The translations under genes were made by a program, and so were the position numbers. Source: Bacillota bacterium (GTDB taxonomy: Bacteria > Bacillota > Clostridia > Oscillospirales > Oscillospiraceae). From it: a stretch of 42,853 nt of DNA. The stretch spans positions 1 through 42,853 of the forward strand of contig JAEXCS010000005.1 of assembly GCA_023402075.1 (NCBI GenBank), written 5' to 3'. This document shows, piece after piece, positions 33,294-42,300 of the stretch (the first letter of the stretch is position 1; every line of letters starts with the position of its first letter). The notes under the pieces were generated by a model. It saw nothing but the letters and a program-made list of their open reading frames with translations. It made no database searches and was not told the origin of the DNA.

Positions 33294-34548
33294 TTTCCTC
33301 CCAGTACCGCCGCGCGGCCTGCTCGGTCTTGTTTTCACCGTATTCGTAATACCGGGCAGTTTTTAGCGCGTCGGGCAGATATTGCTGCTCCACCCAATGT
33401 CCCGGATAGGCGTGGGGGTACTTATAATTCTGGCGACTGTCAAACCCAGTGGTATCCGCGTGAACGTTTTGAAGCCTGCGCGGGATGTCCCCCGTGCGTC
33501 CGGCCTTCAAATCCCCCATCGCCGCCGACACGGCATTCACCGCGGAATTGGACTTGGGTGCGGTGGCCAGCAGAATCGCAGCTTCGGCCAGAGGAATCTG
33601 CGCCTCCGGCAAACCCAGCTGCACCGCCGCATCCACACAGGCCTTTGTCACCGCAATCGCCATGGGATAGGCAAGGCCGATATCCTCCGCCGCGATGACC
33701 AGCAGCCGCCGACAGGGGGACAGCAGATCCCCCGCCTCCAGTAGCCGCCCCAGATAATGCACCGCCGCGTCGGGGTCGCTGCCCCGGATGGACTTTTGAA
33801 GCGCCGACAAAATATCGTAGTGTGCGTCGCCCTCCCGGTCGTAGCGCATAGCGCTGCGCTGGGAGAGCTGCCGCGCGTCGTCCCGTGTAAGCTTCAGCTC
33901 ACCGGTTTGATCGGGCCGCGCCGCCCGGCACAGAAGCTCCACAGCGTTGATGGCCTTGCGCACGTCTCCTCCGCACGCGGTGGCAATGTCCATCGGCAGG
34001 CCCTCTTCCCAGACAAGCGGAAGCTCCTGACGGCCCTTTTCAATTTCCAGCGCCCGTTCCACGGCAGGCAGCACCTCCTCCGGGGGCACGGACTTAAACT
34101 CAAACACTGTGCTGCGGGAGAGCAGTGCGCCGTATACATAAAAATACGGATTCTCCGTGGTGGAGGCAATCAGGGTAATCTGCCCGTTTTCCATAAACTC
34201 CAGCAGGCTCTGCTGCTGCTTCTTGTTAAAATACTGTATCTCGTCCAGATACAGCAAAATGCCGCCGGGTGCCAGCAGCGTCCCCACGTTTGCGATTACT
34301 TCCTTCACGTCCTGAAGGCTGGCGGTGGTGGCGTTAAGCCGGTAGAGCGTTTTTTGGGTTTTTTCTGCGATAATATTTGCCACGGTGGTCTTGCCGGTTC
34401 CGGAAGGCCCGTAAAATACCATGTTGGCGGAGGTCCCGCTTTCAATTAGGCGACGAAGCACCGCGCCGGGGCCTAAAAGGTGCTTTTGGCCCACCACTTC
34501 GTCTATGGCTGCGGGCCGTATTTCATCTGCCAATGGGCGCTGCTGCAA
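33274..34548 (-). CDS. rarA: Replication-associated recombination protein A (RarA/MgsA family AAA ATPase)
   Basis: A clamp-loader-like AAA+ ATPase that acts at stalled replication forks. The likely start is TTG 34548 (MQQRPLADEIRP), because AAGGGGGGAG lies just upstream and the family begins here; this gives 424 residues. DEVVGQKHLLGPGAVL is the family opening, Walker A is GPSGTGKTT (about 51), Walker B is LLYLDEIQYFNKKQQ, and sensor 1 is ASTTENPYF. The C-terminal tetramerisation region ends YPHAYPGHWVEQQYLP, also typical. The longer frame to 34650 crosses the promoter and is not coding. Confidence 0.94.
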   Translation of the reverse strand: MQQRPLADEIRPAAIDEVVGQKHLLGPGAVLRRLIESGTSANMVFYGPSGTGKTTVANIIAEKTQKTLYRLNATTASLQDVKEVIANVGTLLAPGGILLYLDEIQYFNKKQQQSLLEFMENGQITLIASTTENPYFYVYGALLSRSTVFEFKSVPPEEVLPAVERALEIEKGRQELPLVWEEGLPMDIATACGGDVRKAINAVELLCRAARPDQTGELKLTRDDARQLSQRSAMRYDREGDAHYDILSALQKSIRGSDPDAAVHYLGRLLEAGDLLSPCRRLLVIAAEDIGLAYPMAIAVTKACVDAAVQLGLPEAQIPLAEAAILLATAPKSNSAVNAVSAAMGDLKAGRTGDIPRRLQNVHADTTGFDSRQNYKYPHAYPGHWVEQQYLPDALKTARYYEYGENKTEQAARRYWEEIKGEKR

Positions 34549-34601
34549 GGTGCTCCCCCCTTCCAAGGCCGCCTTTCGGCAGCACTGTTTTTTGCTTTCC
34601 C

Positions 34602-34630
34602 ACCATACCACACACGCCGGCAAATTGCAA
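34602..34630 (-). promoter_or_regulatory. Promoter of rarA
   Basis: TTGCAA (34630-34625) and TATGGT (34607-34602) lie on the minus strand with a 17-base spacer, about 54 bases ahead of the proposed TTG start. Confidence 0.65.
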
Positions 34631-34662
34631 GATTTCCTAAGATGGCGCAAACGCCAAGCAGC

Positions 34663-34694
34663 AAAAACCCGTTTCCGGTCGGAAACGGGTTTTT
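34663..34694. terminator. Terminator after the chemoreceptor gene
   Basis: A perfect 14-bp stem (AAAAACCCGTTTCC 34663-34676 and its complement 34681-34694) with a four-base GGTC loop. Both flanks give T runs, so it works in both directions; its main client is the minus-strand chemoreceptor transcript, keeping it out of rarA. Confidence 0.85.
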
Positions 34695-34810
34695 GTCATC
34701 TATTTCTGCGCCAAAAGCACACTTTACACGCCTTGCATATGGCCCATACTTATTTTACAATGCGGCAAACAGCTCCGGATGCGCTCATCCGCGTTTGCAT
34801 TTTTTCTGCT

Positions 34811-36652
34811 TCAGTATTTCCCCGCAGGCAGATTGACAGGCGCCGTCTTGCTTTCCAAACCGGCATCAGGGGCCGCTCCTCCATCCTCGCCGGGCATACC
34901 GTCCGCGTCGGATGTATCGGACTCAGCGGTTTTTTCCGTCTCCACGTGATAGTTGTCGACTCCATCCCACAGCTTGAACCGGCCAACCTCCTGGCGCAGG
35001 GTGATTGCCTGGGCAGACATCTCCTCGCTGGTTGCGGAGTTCTCTTCCGCTGTGGCTGCATTGGTCTGCACCACAGAGGAAATCTGATTCAGTCCGTCCC
35101 GAATCTGCTCGATAGAGTCGGTCTGCTGAATAGATGCCTGTTCAATCAGGCCGAAGCTCGCCGCAACCTTTCCGGTGCTTGCCTCGGTATTGCGCAGTTC
35201 CTGCGCCGTCTTTTCGGTAATCTCCGTTCCCCGCGCCACCGTAGACACGGCAACGCCAATCAGCTCCGCCGTCTGGCGGGCAGCCTCGGCGGATTTTCCG
35301 GCCAGATTGCGCACCTCGTCCGCTACCACGGCAAAGCCCTTGCCCGCATTGCCTGCCCGGGCAGCCTCAATCGCGGCGTTTAATGCCAGAATATTTGTCT
35401 GGAAGGCAATGTCCTCAATGACCTTGGTAATGCTCATAATCTGGCTGGAAGACGTGCTGATCTCCCCAATCGCAGCAGAAAGCTGGCGCATATATTCGTT
35501 GCTGCCGTTCACACCCGCGGTGGCCTGCTCGATATTCTCGGCTGCAACCTTGATGGTAGCAAGATTCTTCTCCGCCTGATCGGCAACCTGCGCAATCGAA
35601 GCGTTCAGCTCCTCCACGGTGGCCGCCTGCTCGGTGGAGCCGCTGGCCAGCGCCTGCGCCCCGCCGGACACCTGATCCGAACCCACGGTCACCTGCTCCG
35701 CCGCCGTGTTGATGCTGCGCAGCGTGTCGCTGAGTCTGTCCCGCATTAGCCGGATATTTTCCAGCAGCGGGTGGTAATCTCCCGTATAGATCTCCTCCGA
35801 CACGGAGTCAATCGCAAAATTCCCGTTGGCAAACTCTCCCAGCCCGCAGGAAACATCTTCGATAATAGCTCTCAGCGTCTTAGACATATTGTCAAAGCTG
35901 CGGGCCAGCATTCCAGTTTCATCCTTGGAATTGACAGCCACATCAATGTTGAAGTCACCCTTTGCAAGCCTGTCGGCAGCCTCCACCATTTTACTCAGAG
36001 GCTTGCTGATTCCTCTGGAAATCAACACGCCCAGAGCAATTGCCAGCACCAAAGCGGCCAAAATCACCGCCACCATTATCAGATTCGAAATTGTTGCAAG
36101 CTTGTCGTTTTCCGCAGCTCTTGCCGCCGCTTCATTTGAATTGTACTCATACATTTTTGCGAAAGAATCCATCAGGCTGCCGCTCACCGCGTTCGCTTCC
36201 ACCAGCAGAACCCGCCGCACATGCTCATACTGCCCCACCTTTGCATAGGAAAGCCCCTGCTGCATATAGGTTTTGAAGTCTATCCAGTCTGACTTCAGGT
36301 CAAAAAACAGCGCCTGATCATCTTCTTCGGTAATGCCTGCCTCGTAATTGGTCATATCCGCTTCAATGGTTGCGAGAAGCGTTTCACATTCCTTCACGTA
36401 ATTGTCTCTCAGAGAGTCCGCCTGCATCAGCAGCATTTCAGCCACATTGTACCGAATCCGCTGATATGAAGTGTTGGCGTCTCCTGAATACAAAATAGCC
36501 ATGGTGTTTTTCTCGTAGAGTAGTCTCCCAGACTTGGCCAACGCATTGATGTTTACAAGTCCGATCGCTCCAACGATACCCGCAATAAGCGCTACGGTTA
36601 AGAAGCCCGCCACCATTTTTGTGGCAATTTTCAGGTTTGCAATCCGTCCCAT
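34811..36652 (-). CDS. Methyl-accepting chemotaxis protein
   Basis: A 613-residue chemoreceptor. The first membrane helix is at about 10-33 and the second at about 188-212, which frame an external four-helix-bundle sensor domain of about 150 residues (4HB_MCP-like). A HAMP linker follows (ISRGISKPLSKMVEAADRLAKGD, about 211-265), then a long signalling coil with the conserved tip EDIAFQTNILALNAAIEAARAG (about 412-433). The last 50 residues are acidic, Pro/Gly/Asp-rich and unstructured, with no CheR-binding pentapeptide. AAGGGG precedes ATG 36652. No che genes lie in the window, so it is an orphan receptor; the ligand is unknown. It implies that the cell is motile or uses a chemosensory pathway. 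Confidence 0.94.
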   Translation of the reverse strand: MGRIANLKIATKMVAGFLTVALIAGIVGAIGLVNINALAKSGRLLYEKNTMAILYSGDANTSYQRIRYNVAEMLLMQADSLRDNYVKECETLLATIEADMTNYEAGITEEDDQALFFDLKSDWIDFKTYMQQGLSYAKVGQYEHVRRVLLVEANAVSGSLMDSFAKMYEYNSNEAAARAAENDKLATISNLIMVAVILAALVLAIALGVLISRGISKPLSKMVEAADRLAKGDFNIDVAVNSKDETGMLARSFDNMSKTLRAIIEDVSCGLGEFANGNFAIDSVSEEIYTGDYHPLLENIRLMRDRLSDTLRSINTAAEQVTVGSDQVSGGAQALASGSTEQAATVEELNASIAQVADQAEKNLATIKVAAENIEQATAGVNGSNEYMRQLSAAIGEISTSSSQIMSITKVIEDIAFQTNILALNAAIEAARAGNAGKGFAVVADEVRNLAGKSAEAARQTAELIGVAVSTVARGTEITEKTAQELRNTEASTGKVAASFGLIEQASIQQTDSIEQIRDGLNQISSVVQTNAATAEENSATSEEMSAQAITLRQEVGRFKLWDGVDNYHVETEKTAESDTSDADGMPGEDGGAAPDAGLESKTAPVNLPAGKY

Positions 36653-36858
36653 AAATAATATCCCCTTCCATGCAGTAGAAATGCGCTGTTTTCTCTCTAA
36701 ATTCGCGTGTTATTTTTTTAAAATACAGTGAAATGCGAAACCTTTTGGGACCGACTCCCTCCATAGCCATCCCGCTTTTGATTTCCCTGCATATACGCTG
36801 CATATTTCGAACATCTTAAAGACGTGTATTTTCAAATAGTAAACTTATCAATTGTATT

Positions 36859-36890
36859 TGGCAATATACTTGCCATTGTTTTGATATGAT
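36859..36890 (+). promoter_or_regulatory. Extended -10 promoter and palindromic operator of the XRE gene
   Basis: The palindrome TGGCAA-TATAC-TTGCCA (36859-36875) is followed by an extended -10, TGATATGAT (36882-36890). No good -35 box is seen; the palindrome occupies that place. A small HTH repressor gene begins 20 bases downstream, so autoregulation is likely. The rest of the gap to the chemoreceptor (36653-36858) is AT-rich, with a loose TATTTTCAAATA repeat at 36827; no sigma-D (GCCGATAT) box was found for the receptor. Confidence 0.55.
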
Positions 36891-36910
36891 TTTCGACAGA
36901 GGTGCAATGC

Positions 36911-37273
36911 ATGAGGACAACAATAGAAATTCTTCGAGGACTGCGTGAAGACAGAGATTTGAAGCAATCCGACATTGCCAGATTGATTGGTACCACTCAG
37001 CAGCAATATTCCAAATATGAGATGGGCAGCAGCGACCTTCCCACCCGTGCATTGGTGATTTTGGCCGACTACTATGATGTATCGACGGATTATCTTTTGG
37101 GAAGAACCGACTCCAAAGAAGGCCTTTCCTCCTTGCGGGAGCAGATAACCGACGGCATTACGGCAGGCGGACTGCTTTCCTCCGTGCTGTCATTGGGAGC
37201 AGGTGTGAGAAAGGCCGTGCTGGAGTATATCTACTTGCAGCGTCTCAAGGAAAAATATGGTGGCAAAAAATAG
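36911..37273 (+). CDS. XRE family helix-turn-helix regulator
   Basis: A 120-residue DNA-binding protein. The HTH_3 domain covers residues about 4-65: LRGLREDRDLKQSDIARLIGTTQQQYSKYEMGSSDLP, followed by ILADYYDVSTDYLLGRTD, the standard Cro/C1 ending. A short hydrophobic-helical C-terminal part (GGLLSSVLSLGAGVRKAVLEYIYLQ) may mediate dimerisation. The start is ATG 36911, with AGAGGTG six bases upstream. It is divergent from the chemoreceptor and followed by its own terminator. Its target is probably the palindrome in front of it; other targets are unknown. Confidence 0.9.
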   Translation: MRTTIEILRGLREDRDLKQSDIARLIGTTQQQYSKYEMGSSDLPTRALVILADYYDVSTDYLLGRTDSKEGLSSLREQITDGITAGGLLSSVLSLGAGVRKAVLEYIYLQRLKEKYGGKK

Positions 37274-37304
37274 TCCCGCTGTTTTCCCTGATTCGACCAA
37301 ATCA

Positions 37305-37332
37305 AAAACCACGCAGGCCGCGTGGTTTTACG
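37305..37332 (+). terminator. Terminator of the XRE gene
   Basis: AAAACCACGC (37305-37314) pairs with GCGTGGTTTT (37320-37329) across a five-base loop, and the T run is part of the 3' arm. Confidence 0.75.
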
Positions 37333-37337
37333 GACTC

Positions 37338-37374
37338 GAAAAACGGCATAGCGCCAAGCGGACGCTATGCCGTT
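37338..37374 (-). terminator. Terminator of the CAP-domain gene
   Basis: A perfect 12-bp stem, AACGGCATAGCG (37342-37353) with its complement (37363-37374). On the minus strand it is followed by TTTCGAG, giving GCCGTTTTTCG at the exit. Confidence 0.75.
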
Positions 37375-37395
37375 AAATCCGATGGGTTTTGCTCC

Positions 37396-37941
37396 TCAGC
37401 TTTCCGAGGGGGTGAGGAACATAAGTGCCGTATGTATTGTACCGGCGCTGTTTGTGAAAAATCCAAGCTCTGCAGCCGTAAATTTTTCACTGAGAATGTT
37501 GGCTCTGTGGGTCTTGGAGTCCATCCATGCTTTCACCAGCTCTTCAGGCGTTTTGTATCCCTTGCCCAGATTTTCGCCAGCCTTGATGAACGTGATATCT
37601 TCATCTTGAAACGCGGTGGAAACAGACCGTCCGTCCGGTCTTTCGTGGGCGAACTTCGTGGCGCTCTCCTTTGCGCGGACAGCGGCAACCTTGACCAGCT
37701 TTGCGTCCGACACAAACGGCTCCAGCTCCTTCTCGGCGCGTTCCTCGTTGATCAGGCGCAGCACCTCGGCCGAAAATTCCTCGGCAGTAAGGGTCTTGTC
37801 CGCATTTTTCTCCGCAACGGCGGAGGAAGTGGTGACATTATTCGTTCCTTTTTCCCAAGCGGTGGCCTGCGCCGGAACGGCAAGCGCGGCAGTAAGAGCA
37901 GCTGCGGCAAAAATTGCCCAGAGTTTATGCATCTTTTTCAC
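37396..37941 (-). CDS. Secreted CAP-domain protein (SCP/PR1, YkwD-like) under c-di-GMP control
   Basis: A 181-residue exported protein. The start is GTG 37941, with AAGGGG nine bases upstream; the ATG three codons later has no suitable site. The signal peptide is MKK, then a hydrophobic core and AVPAQA, cleaved near residue 26. The mature part has a short Thr/Ser/Ala-rich linker and a CAP domain: VLRLINEERAEKELEPF, TKFAHERPDGRS (His), FIKAGENLGKGY (Glu), WMDSKTHRANIL (second His), FTAAELGFF. Residues proposed for metal binding in CAP proteins are therefore kept. There is no cell-wall sorting signal. Its leader carries a c-di-GMP-I riboswitch and a terminator, so the second messenger should switch this gene. 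The role in the envelope is unknown. Confidence 0.9.
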   Translation of the reverse strand: MKKMHKLWAIFAAAALTAALAVPAQATAWEKGTNNVTTSSAVAEKNADKTLTAEEFSAEVLRLINEERAEKELEPFVSDAKLVKVAAVRAKESATKFAHERPDGRSVSTAFQDEDITFIKAGENLGKGYKTPEELVKAWMDSKTHRANILSEKFTAAELGFFTNSAGTIHTALMFLTPSES

Positions 37942-37984
37942 GATTATTAACCCCTTTTCGCAGGAAGTTGAAATCGTGCCTATA

Positions 37985-38025
37985 AAGAAAAGCAAGTCCT
38001 CTTTGGCTTACTACCAAAAAGGACT
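37985..38025 (-). terminator. Riboswitch-controlled terminator ahead of the CAP gene
   Basis: On the minus strand a 12-bp stem (38025-38014 with 38006-37995; one G-U pair) and a seven-base loop are followed by CTTTTCTTT. It sits between the c-di-GMP aptamer and the CAP start codon, so it is the expression platform. Confidence 0.78.
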
Positions 38026-38051
38026 CACTAAATTCCTAATGAGACATCAAT

Positions 38052-38134
38052 TTTGGCAGCTCGGCTATCATAGTTTTTTTCAAAACCTTAGATCCGCGGC
38101 TTTGCGTCCCACCCTTTCGGATGGTTTGCCATTA
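38052..38134 (-). promoter_or_regulatory. Cyclic di-GMP-I riboswitch (GEMM)
   Basis: The minus strand reads GGCAAACC (38130-38123), a GAAA-tetraloop hairpin (ATCCGAAAGGGT), then GGGACGCAAAGCC, a second hairpin arm, and finally ATGATAGCCGAGCTGCC ending near 38055. This is the GEMM/c-di-GMP-I consensus in order and spacing, including the tetraloop and its receptor-side GGACGCAAAGCC. A consensus promoter lies just upstream and a terminator just downstream, giving transcription control of the CAP gene. Whether c-di-GMP turns it on or off is not certain from sequence. Confidence 0.92.
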
Positions 38135-38173
38135 TCGGTCTGTATGTCATGTATACATATATCCGTTTTCTAA

Positions 38174-38202
38174 AGTATACGCGCCTTCGTGTCAGAATGC
38201 AA
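38174..38202 (-). promoter_or_regulatory. Promoter of the riboswitch-CAP transcript
   Basis: TTGCAT (38202-38197), a 17-base spacer and TATACT (38179-38174) on the minus strand, about seven bases before the likely transcription start. The nearly symmetric GTATGTCATGTATAC follows in the early leader (38143-38158). Confidence 0.75.
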
Positions 38203-38270
38203 GACTTTTTGAAAAATCTTTATAAAATATTTCCTTTTTTGTCCTTTTAAAGTCGGGACGCGCGCGGATT

Positions 38271-38951
38271 TCAGCCAGCCTCGACCAGCCGCGCGCGTAC
38301 AATCAGTCGATGGCTGGACACAAGATAGGGCGTGCAGGTAATGAGCGTAAGGGTAGACGTCTCTCCCGGAATATCGGAAAGCACCCATGTTTCCTCCGGC
38401 AGCACGCTGAAGGACTCGTAAACAGCATAAGTATACAAATTTTCTCCCTCACCAAGCGTAATTTTATCCCCCTCCTTCAGCTTGTCCAGATACCGGAAAG
38501 GGCTGGGCCGATGCCCTGAAATAGCACAGTTTCCCTCCTGTCCAAGGCCCGCCGTTCCCACTACATGACCTACACCGTAGCGCATCTGCCTCCCCGTACC
38601 CTGCAGCACATGCTGCGACACGCCAAGGGATGGTATTTTGAAAATTCCCAGTCGGACATAGGCCGCCGGAGGGCCGGTTTCCGTCTCCTCGCCGGGAAGA
38701 ATGCCGCTCTCGTCCTCCGGCACAGGCTCCACCTCGTCGGTAAGAAAGCTGTCCGCATCCTCGCCGGTCAAAACGATGGGGGCGGGGTCCGGCAGCGTTT
38801 CAGGAACAATTCCGAAAAGCCGTCCCCATGGGTAATCCACCGCCTCCAGCGCCATGGCCACAACTACCAGCACAAGACCCAGCGCCATCGTCATCCGTGG
38901 CCCTCTCCGCCGCTTTTCGGTACTTTTCGACATCATCTTTTCCTCTGTCAT
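38271..38951 (-). CDS. Sortase, class C/D-like
   Basis: A membrane-anchored transpeptidase that cuts a sorting signal and links the protein to the cell wall or to another pilin. With ATG 38951 it has 226 residues: a basic N-terminus, one membrane helix (about 20-38), an acidic Pro/Glu-rich linker (about 50-95) and the sortase barrel from LGIFKIPSLG (about 101). The catalytic residues are His147 (AISGHRPSP), Cys206 (TLITCTPY) and Arg215 (VSSHRLIVR). The TCTPY...HRL box resembles class C/D enzymes; no class C lid motif (Asp-Pro-Trp/Phe) or C-terminal helix is seen. ATG 38936 is an alternative start. It is divergent from the large surface protein, its likely substrate, and about 70 bases upstream of the CAP promoter. 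Confidence 0.9.
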   Translation of the reverse strand: MTEEKMMSKSTEKRRRGPRMTMALGLVLVVVAMALEAVDYPWGRLFGIVPETLPDPAPIVLTGEDADSFLTDEVEPVPEDESGILPGEETETGPPAAYVRLGIFKIPSLGVSQHVLQGTGRQMRYGVGHVVGTAGLGQEGNCAISGHRPSPFRYLDKLKEGDKITLGEGENLYTYAVYESFSVLPEETWVLSDIPGETSTLTLITCTPYLVSSHRLIVRARLVEAG

Positions 38952-39345
38952 TCGTATCTTCTCCAAGTGCGCTTTTACCGCTCAGGTGGCAATGTATATC
39001 CCGCAGGATGCCGCCACAGCGACGCACTTTCTCGGTTTCAACTTCCTCCGCAGAGGGACTTCCGCAGATTTTATCACACCCGTTCCCGTGTTTCAACTTT
39101 AAAAAGGCGTTTATTTTTACTTTATGTCAAAAATTTATTTCAAGTGCTGCTATGTAACCGCGTTTTATCTCCCCTTTCGTCTCTTTTTTTAGAGTTTATA
39201 TATTAGACTTTAAAAAATCCCAGCTTTCCGGCAAAAGCCGTTTTCAATATATACCCCGGCCAAAAAATCATTTGGCCTTCGCCGCGGTGCGGCGACATAA
39301 TTTCAAGAAATTCTTGAAGGACTTAAAAGAGAAGGAGACTGTTTT
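38952..39345. other. Divergent intergenic region between sortase and surface protein
   Basis: No gene was found here. From 39100 it is AT-rich. On the plus strand there is an untranslated leader with hairpins GGCCAAA/TTTGGCC (39258-39277) and CGCCGC/GCGGCG (39280-39294), then the palindrome at 39302. TATATT at 39199 may be a -10 box, but its -35 is poor. On the minus strand TATACA near 38990 could serve the sortase. Promoter calls here are weak. Confidence 0.4.
39302..39318. promoter_or_regulatory. 17-base perfect palindrome before the surface-protein gene
   Basis: TTCAAGAA-A-TTCTTGAA is perfectly symmetric and lies 14 bases before the AAGGAG site. It could be a protein-binding operator or a hairpin in the mRNA leader that limits ribosome loading. 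Confidence 0.5.
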
Positions 39346-42300
39346 ATGAGAGTACGAAATACAAGGGCGCGGAAAGGAAAGGCATTTTCCCTGCTGATGG
39401 CAGTGCTGCTGGCTATGCAGCTGCTGCCGCTGAACCTTGTGCAGGCGGCGGAGGCGGACGCGTCCGCCGAAGGCGCGAAGACCCCGCAAGCGGAGGCACT
39501 GTTCCTGGACGAAATACCCAGAGCGCTTACCATGGACGATGACTTTTTCATCCATGATCGGGAAGGAAACTCCACAGACACCTTTGAAACTGCCAATATT
39601 CATGGAAATGCAAAGTCTTTTTTAAAGCTCAACGACATTGAAATTACCGGTGATTCGCCTGTTGAATTAAACAATGTAAAGGCTGGCGAAACGATTCAGC
39701 TGCAATACGGCTTCCACATCAGCAATGAAAAGTACGACGACGTGCATCCCGGCGATTACTTTGAAATCGACATTCCCAAAAGCATTGTTTTTGCACCGGA
39801 TGCGGTGATTCGCGGCGAAATAAAATCCGGCGAAACTGTTTTTGCCACCTGGGCAATTGATACCAGCAACAATAAGGCAATTGTCACCATTGCAGACGAT
39901 TATGACGATCTCACTTCCGATATTTACGGTTATTTTGGCTTTACAGGCACATTTGCCTATCTGCCTTCGGACAATGACGACGGCGAAACCTCCCAAATTC
40001 AATTTGGCTCGGAAACCATTACAATTAAACGCACGCCGGGCAATCAGGACGGGACGCCTCCCGTGGCCAGCACCGTCGCCAAATCCCACGATTACGATCC
40101 TTCCACAAACGAAATCACCTGGACTGTCGAAATCACTCCACCGGCCGACGTCACCGATCCCGATGAAATTGCAAACTATGATTACGGCGGCTATACCATG
40201 GTGGACCAACTGACAGGCGCGCATACATATGAGAACGGTTCCTTTGAAGTTCTGGGTCTGGGCACAGGCGGGGGCTTTGCAGCTCCCGATCCCTCCGCAA
40301 CGTACAACCCCACTGGAAAAACCATTACCTATACCTTCCCCACCGGGACGAAAGGCCCTCAAACAGTCCACTACAAAACCATGCCCGCCATTTCGCCGGG
40401 TACCGCCAGTAACAAGTTTGAAAACGAGGTAAAGCTGTCCAAGGGCAGCTATCCCAATCTTGGCTCTGCGAAAGATTCCTTTGAGATGAAAAACTTCTTC
40501 GGCAAGGCAGCCGGGACGGATATTATCGTGGATGGAAACAATCGGTATGTAGAGTGGAAGGTCACCGTGACGCTTCCCAAGTCCGGAACGGGCGCATACA
40601 CATTTCCTGACCTGAAGCTGATTGACACGCTGCCTACGGACGGAGTACAGCATCATTTTGTCCCGAGCGGTACTGCGGGTGGAAAAAACCTTGCACCCAA
40701 GTTGGGAACAGATGAAAAAGAGGTGGTTGAAAGTTCTGTGCCCAACCTCATTACGGATGGCGACAAGGGCAAGTTCTACATGCATGGCAAGGAGTTGGTC
40801 TATCTCTTTACCGACACTGAAGCAACGACCAACTCCAACAACACAACCAAAACCATGGTGCTGACCTACTACACTAAGATTGATAGCTGGGATGTAAGCT
40901 CAGGCAGCAACGACAGCATCAAGGCAGAGAACAAGGCCAAGGTGGAATGGAACTGGGGGCCTTCATCTCCTTGGGGAACCGGCAGCGGCAACAATGCCGA
41001 TATCGGCGAAATTATCGTGGGTAAGGAAATTATCAAGCAGGGCGCGTCCATCCGGAAGGAAGCCGGTGACACGGTCAACTTTGACCACTCGTCGAATGAG
41101 GCAAACAAGGGCGATTATCTCAAGTGGACCATCACGGTGAACGAGCGCCTGAGAACGGACATGGGAAATGCTCCTAACACTGTCTCTATTACCGACTTCA
41201 TCCCCGTCACAGATCAGGACCTCCATAAGCTGGTGATTGACGCAGACCACCCGCTCACCGTCACGGAGAAGGGCAGCCCCGAGGTTGTAAAGAAGTTCAC
41301 TTCTGAATCGGGCTCCGACCCAGACCTTGGCACACTGAGCGATGTTTCCGACACTGGCTTTACCTTTACGTTCAGCAAATATGGCTCTGACTTCAACAAG
41401 AAGTACACCGTCACCTTTTACACCAAGCTCACTGACACCGCGCTGAGCGAAATGTATCAGAACAAGGCATCCGGCGCCACAAGCGACATTACCAAAAGCT
41501 TTAAGAATGAGGCCACCCTGACTCCGGGCGTTCTCCCAGCTCTCACGGTAAATGCCACTCAGACTTACAATCTTGAAATGCTGAGCAAAAGCGGGTCATA
41601 CAACTATGCCAAGCGTGAGCTTGTGTGGAAGATGGTGGTCAACCGCAACCGTCTGGACATGACCAACGCGGTGGTCACCGACACGCTTCCCGAAAATACC
41701 CGGCTCAATCCGGAAAGCGGAGACGCAATCAAGGTAAAGGTTAATGGCGGCTCGGAGGAGAAAACCCTGGCCGAGCTGAACATTGACTTTGCGTCCACGC
41801 CAGCCGGTGAGTCCACACCAGCCAGCTTCACCCTCACCTGGCCCACGGGAGACAGCAATAAGACCTCGGACATGTACGAAATCTTCATCACCACCCATGT
41901 GGAGGAAAAGGCGGTTTTGTCTCAGGGCGCAAAAACCTTTGAAAACAACGCTACGCTGAATATCGGCGAACACACTGGCGCGTTTGAGGCAAAAAGCACC
42001 AAAACAATCAACAACGATATCGTCGACAAAAGCCATGATTATGGCAGCGGCAAGGATGCCGAAGGAAACGATAAGGACACCATCACATGGACTGTGGCGT
42101 TGAACAAGGCCAAGATCGACCTTCAGGACGCCAAGGCAGAGGATACCCTGAATAACAGCCTGAGCTTGATTCCCGACAGCATTGAGCTGTACAGGGCTTC
42201 CATCAACCCCTCCAACGGCAACTTGACGCTGGATGGCGCGGCGCTGACGAAGGTCCCCGGCTCCACGCCCACTGTCACCTTGGGCGAAAATGAGTATGGG

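Noticed and set aside
34549..34650. N-terminal extension of RarA from 34650
   Set aside because: It is Cys/Trp-rich, unlike the family, and overlaps the consensus promoter at 34602-34630.
38967..39345. Second c-di-GMP riboswitch ahead of the adhesin
   Set aside because: No GGCAAA...GACGCAAAGCC core on the plus strand; only unrelated hairpins are present.
39667..40785. Open frame of 372 codons on the minus strand inside the adhesin region (and 41596-42351)
   Set aside because: It is antisense to the continuous plus-strand adhesin frame, has no ribosome binding site and is rich in Cys, Val and Gly as expected from a mirror frame.
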